Below, piece by piece: positions 25,604 to 32,790 of a stretch of DNA of 64,000 nt. The translations under genes were made by a program, and so were the position numbers. Every line of letters starts with the position of its first letter. Within the stretch, counting starts at the first letter, position 1. Source of the stretch: Streptomyces panaciradicis (lineage in GTDB: Bacteria; Actinomycetota; Actinomycetes; Streptomycetales; Streptomycetaceae). The stretch lies in contig NZ_JAMGBF010000067.1 of the NCBI RefSeq assembly GCF_023516615.1, forward strand, positions 1 through 64,000. Direction: 5' to 3'. A model generated the notes under the pieces. That model was not told the origin of the DNA. It worked only from the letters and a program-made list of their open reading frames with translations, and searched no databases.

Positions 25604-25946
25604 GGAACGTGAATCCCTTGCACGACAGCATGGTTGACGTACAGTCACCTCAACAAGCGCTTCGGGCATATTCCAGCGCGAAGGAGTACCCGTGCGGCAT
25701 ACTGTGCGACGCTCCCTACGAGGAGTCGAACAGGCCGTTTGAGGGGCCGCCCCGGGGGCGACACCGGTACGGACCGCGCCCGGAACCACTCGCATCCCAC
25801 AGAAGGTACCGGAGCCGGTCGCCGACTCCGGGCCGTGACGGGTCACACGTAGGACACAACCCGGTATCAACGCTCCGTGATGGCGCTGTGCCACGATCCG
25901 CGACATCCCGACGGCCGCCCGGCGAAAAGCCGCAGGCCCGCCCTGT
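25604..25946. other. Intergenic region with promoter-like and tiny-ORF signals
   Basis: 343 nt up to the stop of the leftward dehydrogenase gene at 25947. TTGACG at 25634-25639 resembles a -35 box on the plus strand. TGACGTACAGTCA at 25635-25647 loosely resembles the TGACG palindrome but lacks its flanks. A 16-codon frame with a good ribosome site lies at 25692-25742. Nothing else was recognised. Confidence 0.4.
25692..25742 (+). CDS. Tiny ORF with strong ribosome binding site
   Basis: GTG at 25692 preceded by GAAGGAG with a 5-nt spacer, 16 codons (VRHTVRRSLRGVEQAV) and TGA. It is basic and lies downstream of a TTGACG promoter-like element. No gene follows in the same direction, so a leader-peptide role has no obvious target. 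It may be a free small peptide or chance. Confidence 0.25.
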   Translation: MRHTVRRSLRGVEQAV

Positions 25947-26876
25947 TCATGCCACGAGGTCGGCCGCGAGCAGCTCCTCACTCTCCGTGCCGCCGCCGCA
26001 ACGTTCCGAGCGCACCCACGCCCGCTTCAGCAGCAGATGCACCTCGCTCTCCCAGGTGAAGCCCATGCCGCCGTGCACCTGGAGGCAGTCGCGGGCGCCG
26101 CGCACGGCGGCCTCGTCGGCCAGCAGCCGGGCCGCGGCGATGTCGGCCCGGTCGGCGGTGACGGCGGCCGCGTAGACCGCGGCGCGGGCCACCTCGGTGC
26201 GCACGAGCATCTGCGCGCAACTGTGCTTGACCGCCTGGAAGGCCCCGATCGGCTGCCCGAACTGCTCGCGCGTCCGGGCGTGTTGCACCGCCAGTTCGCC
26301 CGCGCGTGCGGCGGTCCCGAGCTGCTCGGCGGCGGTCAGCAGCACGGCGACGGGATCGGTAGGGGCCGGTGCGGGCACCCGGTGCAGGGGCGTGAGCGGG
26401 TCCACCGACCGCAGCGGTAGGGCCCCCTCGGCACCCGGCCGCACGACGTCCGCCTCCTCCAGCCACTCCACGAGCCGCCCGTCGGCGGCGGCCACGACGA
26501 CCTCCCCCTCGGCCGCCCCCGGCACCTGTCCGGCGGCGAGATGCGTGGCGACGAGCGGCCCGGGCACGAGCGCCCGCCCGGCCTCCTCGAACACCAACAC
26601 GGCCTCCGGCAAACCCAGTCCGGCCCCACCGTCGGCTTCGGGCAACCGCAGCGAGAAGAACCCGAGGTCCCCCAAGGCCCGCCACAGCCCCCGGTCGAGA
26701 CGTGGCCTCTCATCGCCGGGTCGGGCGTCGCCGGGAAAGGGCGCGGGGCTGTATCCGTCTGCGGCTCCGCCGCGGGGCGCGACAAGCCACGACGAACCCG
26801 CACCCGCCACCCGACGCAACACCCCCCGCACGGCCCCGCGCAACGCCTCCTGCTCTCCCGTCAGTTGGAAACGCAT
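25947..26876 (-). CDS. Acyl-CoA dehydrogenase family protein with embedded repeat element
   Basis: 309 residues, short for the family (about 380). The C-terminal domain is normal: QHARTREQFGQPIGAFQAVKHSCAQMLVRT and VHGGMGFTWESEVHLLLKRAW. The middle beta-domain is strongly reduced. Residues about 24-47 are encoded by a copy of the intergenic repeat (26737-26808) read in frame; downstream, LDRGLWRALGDLGFFSLRLPEA resumes family similarity. No FERG glutamate: probably the partner (beta) subunit of the adjacent dehydrogenase at 26879. ATG at 26876 is favoured by GGGGAGG at 26882-26888; the GTG at 26882 would overlap the upstream stop. Confidence 0.82.
   Translation of the reverse strand: MRFQLTGEQEALRGAVRGVLRRVAGAGSSWLVAPRGGAADGYSPAPFPGDARPGDERPRLDRGLWRALGDLGFFSLRLPEADGGAGLGLPEAVLVFEEAGRALVPGPLVATHLAAGQVPGAAEGEVVVAAADGRLVEWLEEADVVRPGAEGALPLRSVDPLTPLHRVPAPAPTDPVAVLLTAAEQLGTAARAGELAVQHARTREQFGQPIGAFQAVKHSCAQMLVRTEVARAAVYAAAVTADRADIAAARLLADEAAVRGARDCLQVHGGMGFTWESEVHLLLKRAWVRSERCGGGTESEELLAADLVA
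26737..26808 (+). repeat. Streptomyces intergenic repeat, copy 2, inside a coding region
   Basis: Plus strand begins AAGGGCGCGGGGCTGTATCC and ends CCCGCACCCGCC, with GCGGCTCCGCCGCG in the centre and GCGCGACAAGCCAC. It matches the longer form of the element at 55861. About 72 nt, a multiple of three, so the reading frame of the dehydrogenase gene is kept. Confidence 0.75.
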
Positions 26877-26878
26877 CG

Positions 26879-28012
26879 TCACCTCCCCTTCGGCAGCCCG
26901 AGAATCCGCTCACCCACGATGTTCCGCTGGATCTGCGAGGTCCCGGCCGCGATGGTGTACGACAGCGACGACAGCCGGTCGAGCACCCAGGGCCGCTCCA
27001 GATCCAGCGAGTCCGCCCCCAGCACCTCCGCCGCCGCGTCGTACAGCTCCTGCCGCGCGTGCGAGTACCGCAGCTTGAACACCGAGCCGCCCACCCCCGG
27101 CACTCCGCCGGAGGCCTCCGCCTCGCTGACGTTCCACTGCGTCAGCCGCCACAGCGCCCGGAACTCGGCGTTCAGCCGGCCCAGCCGCCGCCGGAGCGCG
27201 GGATCGTCCCAGCGTCCGTTCCGCCGCGCGGTGACCGCCAGTTCGCCCAGCACGCGCCGGCAGGCGACCACCTCCCCGACGAACGCCGTGCCGCGCTCGA
27301 AGGAGAGCGTCACCATCGTCACGCGCCAGCCGTCGTTCTCGTCCCCGACCCGGTTGGCGACGGGCACCCGGACGTCGTCGAGGAACACCTCGGCGAACTC
27401 GGCCGACCCGGCGAGGGTGCGCAGCGGCCGTACGGTGACGCCGGGGGCGTCCATGGGCAGGGCCAGCCAGCTGATGCCCCGGTGCCTGGGGGCGTCCGGG
27501 TGGGTCCGCACCAGCAGTTCGCACCAGTCGGCCACCTCGGCGTGGGAGGTCCAGATCTTGGACCCGCTGACCACGTAGTCGTCGCCGTCCCGGCGCGCGC
27601 GGGTGCGCAGCGCCGCCAGGTCGGAGCCGGCGTCGGGTTCGCTGAAGCCCTGGCACCAGACCTCCTCGCCGCGCAGGACGGGCGGCAGCCAGCGGGCGCG
27701 CTGCTCGGGCGTGCCCTCGGCGGCGATGGTGGGTCCGGCGTGCAGGAGCCCCACGAAGTTCGCGCCGACGTAGGGCGCGCCCGCCCTCTCGGTCTCCTCC
27801 AGGAAGATCAGCCGGACGCTCGGGGTGCCCTCCCAGTGGACGTCGGCGTACCCGGCGTCGTACAGCATCCGCTGCCAGCCGAGGTCGTAGGCCCGGCGCC
27901 CGGGCCAGTCGTCCGGGGACGGCTTCGGCGGCAGGGTCGGCAGCACCTTGGCGAGCCATTCGCGCAAGTGCGACCGGAACTCCTCCTCCTCCGGGGTGTA
28001 CGACAGGTCCAT
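26879..28012 (-). CDS. Acyl-CoA dehydrogenase (catalytic, FERG type)
   Basis: 377 residues. CQGFSEPDAGSDLAALRT and SGSKIWTSHAEVADWCELLVRT form the FAD/substrate site. LSFERGTAFVGEVVACRR carries the probable catalytic Glu. The C-terminus TIAAGTSQIQRNIVGERILGLPKG is of the FadE26/FadE29-like type seen in side-chain degradation. The ATG at 28012 shares bases with the amidohydrolase stop (TAATG). It probably pairs with the beta-type protein encoded next (25947) as an alpha2-beta2 enzyme, by analogy with mycobacterial heteromeric dehydrogenases. Confidence 0.88.
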   Translation of the reverse strand: MDLSYTPEEEEFRSHLREWLAKVLPTLPPKPSPDDWPGRRAYDLGWQRMLYDAGYADVHWEGTPSVRLIFLEETERAGAPYVGANFVGLLHAGPTIAAEGTPEQRARWLPPVLRGEEVWCQGFSEPDAGSDLAALRTRARRDGDDYVVSGSKIWTSHAEVADWCELLVRTHPDAPRHRGISWLALPMDAPGVTVRPLRTLAGSAEFAEVFLDDVRVPVANRVGDENDGWRVTMVTLSFERGTAFVGEVVACRRVLGELAVTARRNGRWDDPALRRRLGRLNAEFRALWRLTQWNVSEAEASGGVPGVGGSVFKLRYSHARQELYDAAAEVLGADSLDLERPWVLDRLSSLSYTIAAGTSQIQRNIVGERILGLPKGR

Positions 28013-29208
28013 TAGCGGTCCAGGTCGAGGTCGAGCATGCGGATCGCGTTGCCCCGCATCAGCTTGTAGACCGTCTCGTCGTCGAGGCCCTTCACATGGT
28101 CGAGGGCGATCTCCTTGGTGTGCGGGAAGGTCGAGTCGACGTGCGGGTAGTCGGTCTCGAAGGTGGCGTTGTCCCGGCCGACCGCGTCCAGGGACGCCAC
28201 CCCGTGCTTGTCGCGGAAGAAGCAGCAGAACATCTGCCGGTAGTAGTACGTGGACGGCGGCTCGGGGATCAGGTCGCGTACGCCGCCCCAGGCGCGGTGC
28301 TCCTCCCAGACGTCGTCGGCGCGTTCCAGGGCGTACGGGATCCAGCCCATCTGCCCTTCGGAGTAGGCGAGTTTGAGGGTCGGGAAGCGCACCAGCACGC
28401 CGCTGAAGAGGAAGTCCATCATCGAGGCCATGGCGTTGTTGAAGCTGAGGGAGGCCTGGACGGCCGGCGGGGCGTCCGGGGAGGCGGCCGGCATCTGGGA
28501 CGAGGACCCGATGTGCATGTTGACGACCGTGCCGGTCTCCTGGCACACCGCGAAGAACGGGTTCCAGTAGCCGGAGTGGATGGACGGCAGGCCCAGGTAG
28601 GTGGGGATCTCGGAGAACGTCACGGCCCTCACCCCGCGCGCGGCGTTGCGCCGGATCTCCGCGACGGCGAGCTCCACGTCCCACAGCGGGATCAGGCACA
28701 GCGGGATGAGCCGGCCGCCGCTGTCGCCGCACCACTCCTCGACCATCCAGTCGTTGTAGGCGCGCACGCAGGCCAGCGCGACCTCCTTGTCGTGCGCCTC
28801 GGCGAAGGTCTGCCCGCAGAAGCGGGGGAAGGAGGGGAAGCACAGGGAGGCCTCGACGTGGTTGAGGTCCATGTCCTCCAGGCGCGCCTTGGGGTCCCAG
28901 CAGCCGCGCCGCATCTCCTGTCGGGTGATGCCCTCCAGGGTCATCTCGTCGCGGTCGAAGCCGACGGCGGCGATGTTGCGCTTGTACGGGAACTTCAGGT
29001 CCTCGTAGATCCACCAGTCGGTCGGCGGGCCGTCCGGGTCCATCGTGATCTGGTACTTGCCGGCGACGTAGGCGAGTTCGCCGATGCCGGCGGTCAGGGC
29101 CTGGGGGCCGCGGTCGCGGTACTTCTCCGGCAGCCAGGTGTCGAAGAGGTGTGCGGGCTCGATCACGTGGTCGTCGACGCTGATGATGCGGGGCAGTTCG
29201 GTGTCCAT
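28012..29208 (-). CDS. Amidohydrolase family protein (Amidohydro_2)
   Basis: 398 residues. N-terminal metal motif IISVDDHVIEPAHLFDTWLPEKY (D-x-H-like), LCFPSFPRFCGQTF, NMHIGSSSQMP with His, and the distal ETDYPHVDSTFPHTKE carrying the active-site Asp/His. This subgroup of the metal-dependent hydrolases includes decarboxylases and hydrolases of cyclic intermediates and is common in actinobacterial steroid and aromatic clusters. GGAGGGGACC precedes the ATG. First gene of the leftward three-gene unit with two dehydrogenases, downstream of site G. Confidence 0.88.
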   Translation of the reverse strand: MDTELPRIISVDDHVIEPAHLFDTWLPEKYRDRGPQALTAGIGELAYVAGKYQITMDPDGPPTDWWIYEDLKFPYKRNIAAVGFDRDEMTLEGITRQEMRRGCWDPKARLEDMDLNHVEASLCFPSFPRFCGQTFAEAHDKEVALACVRAYNDWMVEEWCGDSGGRLIPLCLIPLWDVELAVAEIRRNAARGVRAVTFSEIPTYLGLPSIHSGYWNPFFAVCQETGTVVNMHIGSSSQMPAASPDAPPAVQASLSFNNAMASMMDFLFSGVLVRFPTLKLAYSEGQMGWIPYALERADDVWEEHRAWGGVRDLIPEPPSTYYYRQMFCCFFRDKHGVASLDAVGRDNATFETDYPHVDSTFPHTKEIALDHVKGLDDETVYKLMRGNAIRMLDLDLDR

Positions 29209-29249
29209 GGTCCCCTCCGCCGGACGGTGTTTCCCTGACAGGCGCTATC

Positions 29250-29262
29250 TGATGGGTCGTCA
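29250..29262. promoter_or_regulatory. TGACG palindrome, site G
   Basis: TGATGGGTCGTCA within a longer perfect inverted repeat: GCTATCTGA (29244-29252) and TCAGATAGC (29260-29268), 7-nt centre. 41 nt upstream of the amidohydrolase ATG. Confidence 0.7.
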
Positions 29263-29276
29263 GATAGCATGTCACC

Positions 29277-29289
29277 TGACGAGTCGTCA
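29277..29289. promoter_or_regulatory. TGACG palindrome, site H
   Basis: TGACGAGTCGTCA, extended CTGACGA-G-TCGTCAG with 7-bp perfect arms. 18 nt upstream of the ligase GTG at 29308 and 27 bp (centre to centre) from site G, so each divergent promoter has its own operator. Confidence 0.72.
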
Positions 29290-29307
29290 GCCAAGCAGGG
29301 GGCACCC

Positions 29308-30825
29308 GTGAACGAGACCCCGCACTCCCTGAGCTCCGCCCGGACCCTGTGGGACCTGGTCGTGCGCCGCGCCGGCCTCACCCCCGACCGCCCGGTCCTC
29401 CTCCAGGACGACCGCCGCCTGACCTTCGGGGAACTGCGCGCCCGCGCCGAGCGCGTGGCGGCCGGCCTGTACGACATGGGCGTACGCCCCGGCACGGTGG
29501 TCGCCTGGCAGCTGCCCACCCGCATCGAGACGGCGCTGCTGTCCTTCGCGCTGGCCCGCCTGGGCGCCGTGCAGACGCCGGTGATCCCCTTCTACCGGGA
29601 CCGCGAGGTCGGCTTCGCGCTGCGGGAGTCGAAGGCGGAGTACTTCGCGGTGCCGGGGACCTGGCGGGGCTTCGACCACACCGGGATGGCCCGGCGGCTG
29701 GGCGCGAAGGGCGTCTTCGAGGCGTACGACACCCTCCCCGACGGCGACCCGGCCGTCCTGCCCCCGCCGCCCGCCGACGGCACCTCGGTCCGCTGGATCT
29801 ACTGGACCTCGGGGACGACGTCGGACCCCAAGGGCGTGCTGCACACGGACCGTTCGCTGATCGCCGGCGGCTCCTGCCTCGCCCACGCGCTGCGCCTGTC
29901 GGCCGACGACGTCGGCTCGATGGCCTTCCCGTACGCCCACATAGCCGGGCCCGACTACACGGTGATGCTCCTGCTGTACGGCTTCCCGGCGGTGATGTTC
30001 GAGCAGTTCGCGCTGCCCGACGCACTGGAGGGCTACCGCCGGCACCGGGTGACGGTGGCCGGCGGGTCCACGGCCTTCTACTCGATGTTCCTCGCCGAGC
30101 AGCGCAAGCAGCCGGGGACCAAGATCATCCCCTCACTCCGGCTGCTCGCGGGCGGCGGCGCCCCGAAGCCGCCGGAGGTGTACCACGCGGTCGTACGGGA
30201 GATGGGCGTGCAGCTCACCCACGGGTACGGCATGACCGAGGTGCCGATGATCACCATGGGCGACCCGGAGGACAGCGTGGAGAACCTGGCGACCACCGAG
30301 GGAAGGCCGCCTCAGGGTATGGAGATACGGATCGTCGACGGCGAGGTGCGGCTGCGCGGCGAGGCCGTCTGCCAGGGCTACCTGGACCCGGCGCAGACCG
30401 CCGAGGCCTTCGACGACGAGGGGTTCCTGCGCACCGGGGACCTGGGGTTCGTGACGGACGGCGGCCACCTGGTGCTCACCGGCAGACTCAAGGACGTCAT
30501 CATCCGCAAGGGCGAGAACATCTCGGCCAAGGAGATCGAGGACCTGCTGGCCGCCCACCCGGCCGTCGGGGACGTCGCGGTGATCGGCCTGCCGGACGCC
30601 GAGCGCGGGGAACGGGTCTGCGCGGTCGTCGAACAGCCGTCCGGGGCAACGGAGTTGACCCTGGACGCGGTGACGTCGTACCTGCGCGCGGAAGGGCTGT
30701 CGGTGCACAAGCTGCCGGAGCAGCTGGAGCTGGTGGACGCCCTTCCCCGCAACGACACGCTGCGCAAGGTGCTCAAGTACAAGCTGCGCGAGCGCTATGC
30801 GGACGGCGCTACTCGGGGACGGTGA
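29308..30825 (+). CDS. AMP-forming acyl-CoA ligase
   Basis: 505 residues of the ANL superfamily. The P-loop-like WIYWTSGTTSDPKGVLHT (AMP motif), LTHGYGMTEVPM, LRTGDLGFVTDGGHLVLTGRLKDVIIRKGENIS, and the C-terminal NDTLRKVLKYKLRE with the adenylation lysine are all present. It activates a carboxylic acid to acyl-CoA. The substrate is unknown but is presumably that of the divergent dehydrogenase unit. GTG at 29308 follows AGGGGG; the earlier ATG at 29269 would place site H inside the gene. The 3' end overlaps the convergent EF-hand gene by 17 nt. Confidence 0.88.
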   Translation: MNETPHSLSSARTLWDLVVRRAGLTPDRPVLLQDDRRLTFGELRARAERVAAGLYDMGVRPGTVVAWQLPTRIETALLSFALARLGAVQTPVIPFYRDREVGFALRESKAEYFAVPGTWRGFDHTGMARRLGAKGVFEAYDTLPDGDPAVLPPPPADGTSVRWIYWTSGTTSDPKGVLHTDRSLIAGGSCLAHALRLSADDVGSMAFPYAHIAGPDYTVMLLLYGFPAVMFEQFALPDALEGYRRHRVTVAGGSTAFYSMFLAEQRKQPGTKIIPSLRLLAGGGAPKPPEVYHAVVREMGVQLTHGYGMTEVPMITMGDPEDSVENLATTEGRPPQGMEIRIVDGEVRLRGEAVCQGYLDPAQTAEAFDDEGFLRTGDLGFVTDGGHLVLTGRLKDVIIRKGENISAKEIEDLLAAHPAVGDVAVIGLPDAERGERVCAVVEQPSGATELTLDAVTSYLRAEGLSVHKLPEQLELVDALPRNDTLRKVLKYKLRERYADGATRGR

Positions 30826-31321
30826 AGTAGCGGGCGAACGCGGCCACGATCTCCGCCTCCCCGACCCTGCCGTCGCCGTCGGTGTCGAGCGTGGCGGCGG
30901 CCGCCCCGGCGACCTCCTCGTCCGCCCCCAGGACGCGCAGCACGCGCACGGTGTCCGCGACGGTGGCCGCCCGGTCGCCGTCGGAGTCGGCGAGGTCGAG
31001 GGCCGCGTGCAGGAAGGGGCGGGCGATCTCGGCGAACCGGTCGGGGTTGTCCCGCAGGCGCTTGACCGCGCCCGTGACGAACTCCTCGCGGGTGATGCGC
31101 TGGTCGCCGTCCCGGTCCGCGATCCCGGCCATGCCCTGCCAGAACGCCTCGGCGCCCGCGTACAGCGCCTGCCCCTTGTCGGAGCGCGCCGCGACACCGA
31201 ACTCGGTGAGCAGCGCCTTGGCCGCCACGCTGAAGTCCTCGCGGTCGATGTAGCCGTTGCCGTCCTGGTCGAAGGTGGCGAACCGGGCGGCGATCCTGCG
31301 CTCGTACTCGCTGCTGACCAT
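30809..31321 (-). CDS. EF-hand calcium-binding protein (calerythrin-like)
   Basis: 170 residues with four EF-hand loops: DQDGNGYIDRED (residues 18-29), DRDGDQRITREE, a degenerate DSDGDRAATVAD, and DTDGDGRVGEAE. This spacing matches the sarcoplasmic/calerythrin type known from Saccharopolyspora and the Streptomyces Cab proteins, which buffer or sense Ca2+ in the cytoplasm. The third loop probably does not bind Ca2+. ATG at 31321. It ends 17 nt inside the convergent ligase gene. Confidence 0.9.
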   Translation of the reverse strand: MVSSEYERRIAARFATFDQDGNGYIDREDFSVAAKALLTEFGVAARSDKGQALYAGAEAFWQGMAGIADRDGDQRITREEFVTGAVKRLRDNPDRFAEIARPFLHAALDLADSDGDRAATVADTVRVLRVLGADEEVAGAAAATLDTDGDGRVGEAEIVAAFARYFTVPE

Positions 31322-31492
31322 GTCTCTCGAGCCGCCTCACGTCACGTCGGGGTGTTCCTGGACGGGAGCGTACGACGCGTCGGCGCCTCGGGGCGCGCGA
31401 AAGCGACGCTTGTGCCAAGACCGGGGGAATTCCGGGACAACCGTGTGGCAGAAGGACCGGGCACCCTTTATGGGCGACCTCTGCGGGCGCCG

Positions 31493-31873
31493 CTACGCCG
31501 ACAGCGGTCCGGCCTCCTCGGCGACGGCCTCGTCCAGGTCGGCGTACACGTCGAACAGCCGGCGCACGCCGAGCGCACCGAGCACCCGGTTGACGTGGGA
31601 GCCTTCGACCGCGCCCCGCGCGGGGAGGATCAGCCGCAGGCTGCCCTGGCAGGAGCGGATCAGCCGGCGGGCGGCTATGAGCACGCCGACACCGCTGGAG
31701 TCGCAGAAGAAGACCTCCGAGAGGTCGAGGACGAGACTGTGGCGGCCGTCGGCCACCGCGTCGTGCACGCGCTGACGCAGTGCCGGAGAGGTCACCAGGT
31801 CCAGTTCGCCCGACACACTGAGCACGGTCCATTCGCCCTGCTCGTCGCCGTTCACATAGAACGCCACCACCAT
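31493..31873 (-). CDS. STAS-domain anti-sigma factor antagonist
   Basis: 126 residues. VSGELDLVTSPALRQRV is the STAS start, and DLSEVFFCDSSGVGVLIAARR carries the phosphorylatable Ser (S59 or S60). Such proteins bind RsbW-type kinases when unphosphorylated and release the sigma factor. ATG at 31873 is the family start; longer upstream frames lack similarity. It is divergent from a sigma factor gene and has a sigma-B-like promoter candidate at 31956. Confidence 0.88.
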   Translation of the reverse strand: MVVAFYVNGDEQGEWTVLSVSGELDLVTSPALRQRVHDAVADGRHSLVLDLSEVFFCDSSGVGVLIAARRLIRSCQGSLRLILPARGAVEGSHVNRVLGALGVRRLFDVYADLDEAVAEEAGPLSA

Positions 31874-32211
31874 GCCCTTCGTTCGCCGGTCCCCCGCAAA
31901 ACGGAAGCCATCCTTACGCTTCCTCGCAGCGTGGCTGCCCAGCGGCCTTGCCCTGAAACCCTTCAGGGGAAACGGAAACCGATCGAAAGAGGCTTGTTTT
32001 TGTCTACTTCGATCCTGTTCGATCGGATCGGGACAGATCTGGTCCGAGAGGGGGGGTGGATGAAGGTCCACTACCACCTGACGGTTCCATGGGGGCGCGC
32101 AATGCCATAAAGGGGCGTGCGCTGTCACAGGTGCCGACTACATTCGAGGAGACGGTGGACGCAGGCTGGACGAGAGCGCGGGCAGGCCGACGAACAGGGT
32201 GGGGGGACCGC
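31874..32211. other. Divergent regulatory region between the STAS and sigma factor genes
   Basis: 338 nt. A candidate sigma-B-type promoter for the STAS gene is at 31956-31979. CCCTGAA/TTCAGGG (31951-31957/31962-31968) is a perfect 7-bp inverted repeat over its -10. TTCGATC is repeated directly at about 32006-32025 close to CGATCGGATCG. No gene is seen. Confidence 0.5.
31956..31979 (-). promoter_or_regulatory. Candidate sigma-B-like promoter for the STAS gene
   Basis: On the minus strand GTTT, 14 nt, GGGTTT, close to the Streptomyces stress-sigma consensus GNNTN14-16GGGTAY. It lies 83 nt upstream of the ATG at 31873. The last bases deviate from consensus. Confidence 0.35.
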
Positions 32212-32790
32212 ATGGCGAAGAAGGACGCACCGCCGCGCTGGGACCGCAAGATGCAGCAGCGGCTGGCACGCGGTGAGGCGGCCGCCCTCGGCGAGCTCTA
32301 CGACCGCTTCGCCTCGCTCGTGCACGGCCTGGCCCACCGTGTCCTCGGCGACGAGCGGGCCGCGGACCACATCACCCGGGACGTCTTCGCCCACGTCTGG
32401 GAGCACCCCGAGACCTACGACCCCAAGCAGGGGCCGCTGCGCTCCTGGGTGGCCACGCTGACCCACCGCCTCGCCGTGCAGCGACTGCGCGCCACCGAGA
32501 CCGCCGCGCTGGCCCAAGGCGGCGGCTCCACCGAGGAACTGGAGCGCAAGGTCCGCCGCGCCTCGGTCGCCGCCCGCGCCGACTACATCGTCACCTCCAT
32601 GCCCTCCCCGCTGCGCGCCGCCCTGGAGCTGGCCTACTTCCAGCGCCGCGACTACCGCCAGACCGCAGCCGACCTCGGCGTCACCGAGGACGAGGCCCGC
32701 CGTCGCCTCCGCCTGGGCCTGCAGCTGCTGTCCACCGCCCACGACGCCGGCGCGCCCGGCTCACCCCCCGGGTACGGGGGTGCGGTGTGA
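32212..32790 (+). CDS. ECF-like RNA polymerase sigma factor
   Basis: 192 residues. Region 2 (LGELYDRFASLVHGLAHRVLGDERAADHITRDVFAHVWEHPE) and region 4 (MPSPLRAALELAYFQRRDYRQTAADLGVTEDEARRRLRLGLQLL) with its HTH are present and region 3 is missing, as in ECF factors. It directs RNA polymerase to specific promoters, unknown here. ATG at 32212 follows GGTGGGGGG. The stop overlaps the next gene's start, and that product is a zinc-finger protein, so the pair is a likely sigma/anti-sigma system. Confidence 0.87.
   Translation: MAKKDAPPRWDRKMQQRLARGEAAALGELYDRFASLVHGLAHRVLGDERAADHITRDVFAHVWEHPETYDPKQGPLRSWVATLTHRLAVQRLRATETAALAQGGGSTEELERKVRRASVAARADYIVTSMPSPLRAALELAYFQRRDYRQTAADLGVTEDEARRRLRLGLQLLSTAHDAGAPGSPPGYGGAV

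Noticed and set aside
25635..25647. TGACGTACAGTCA as a ninth regulon site
   Set aside because: Right arm and flanks do not match (AGTCACC, no TCT/AGA), and the nearest gene downstream is only a tiny frame; kept as uncertain.
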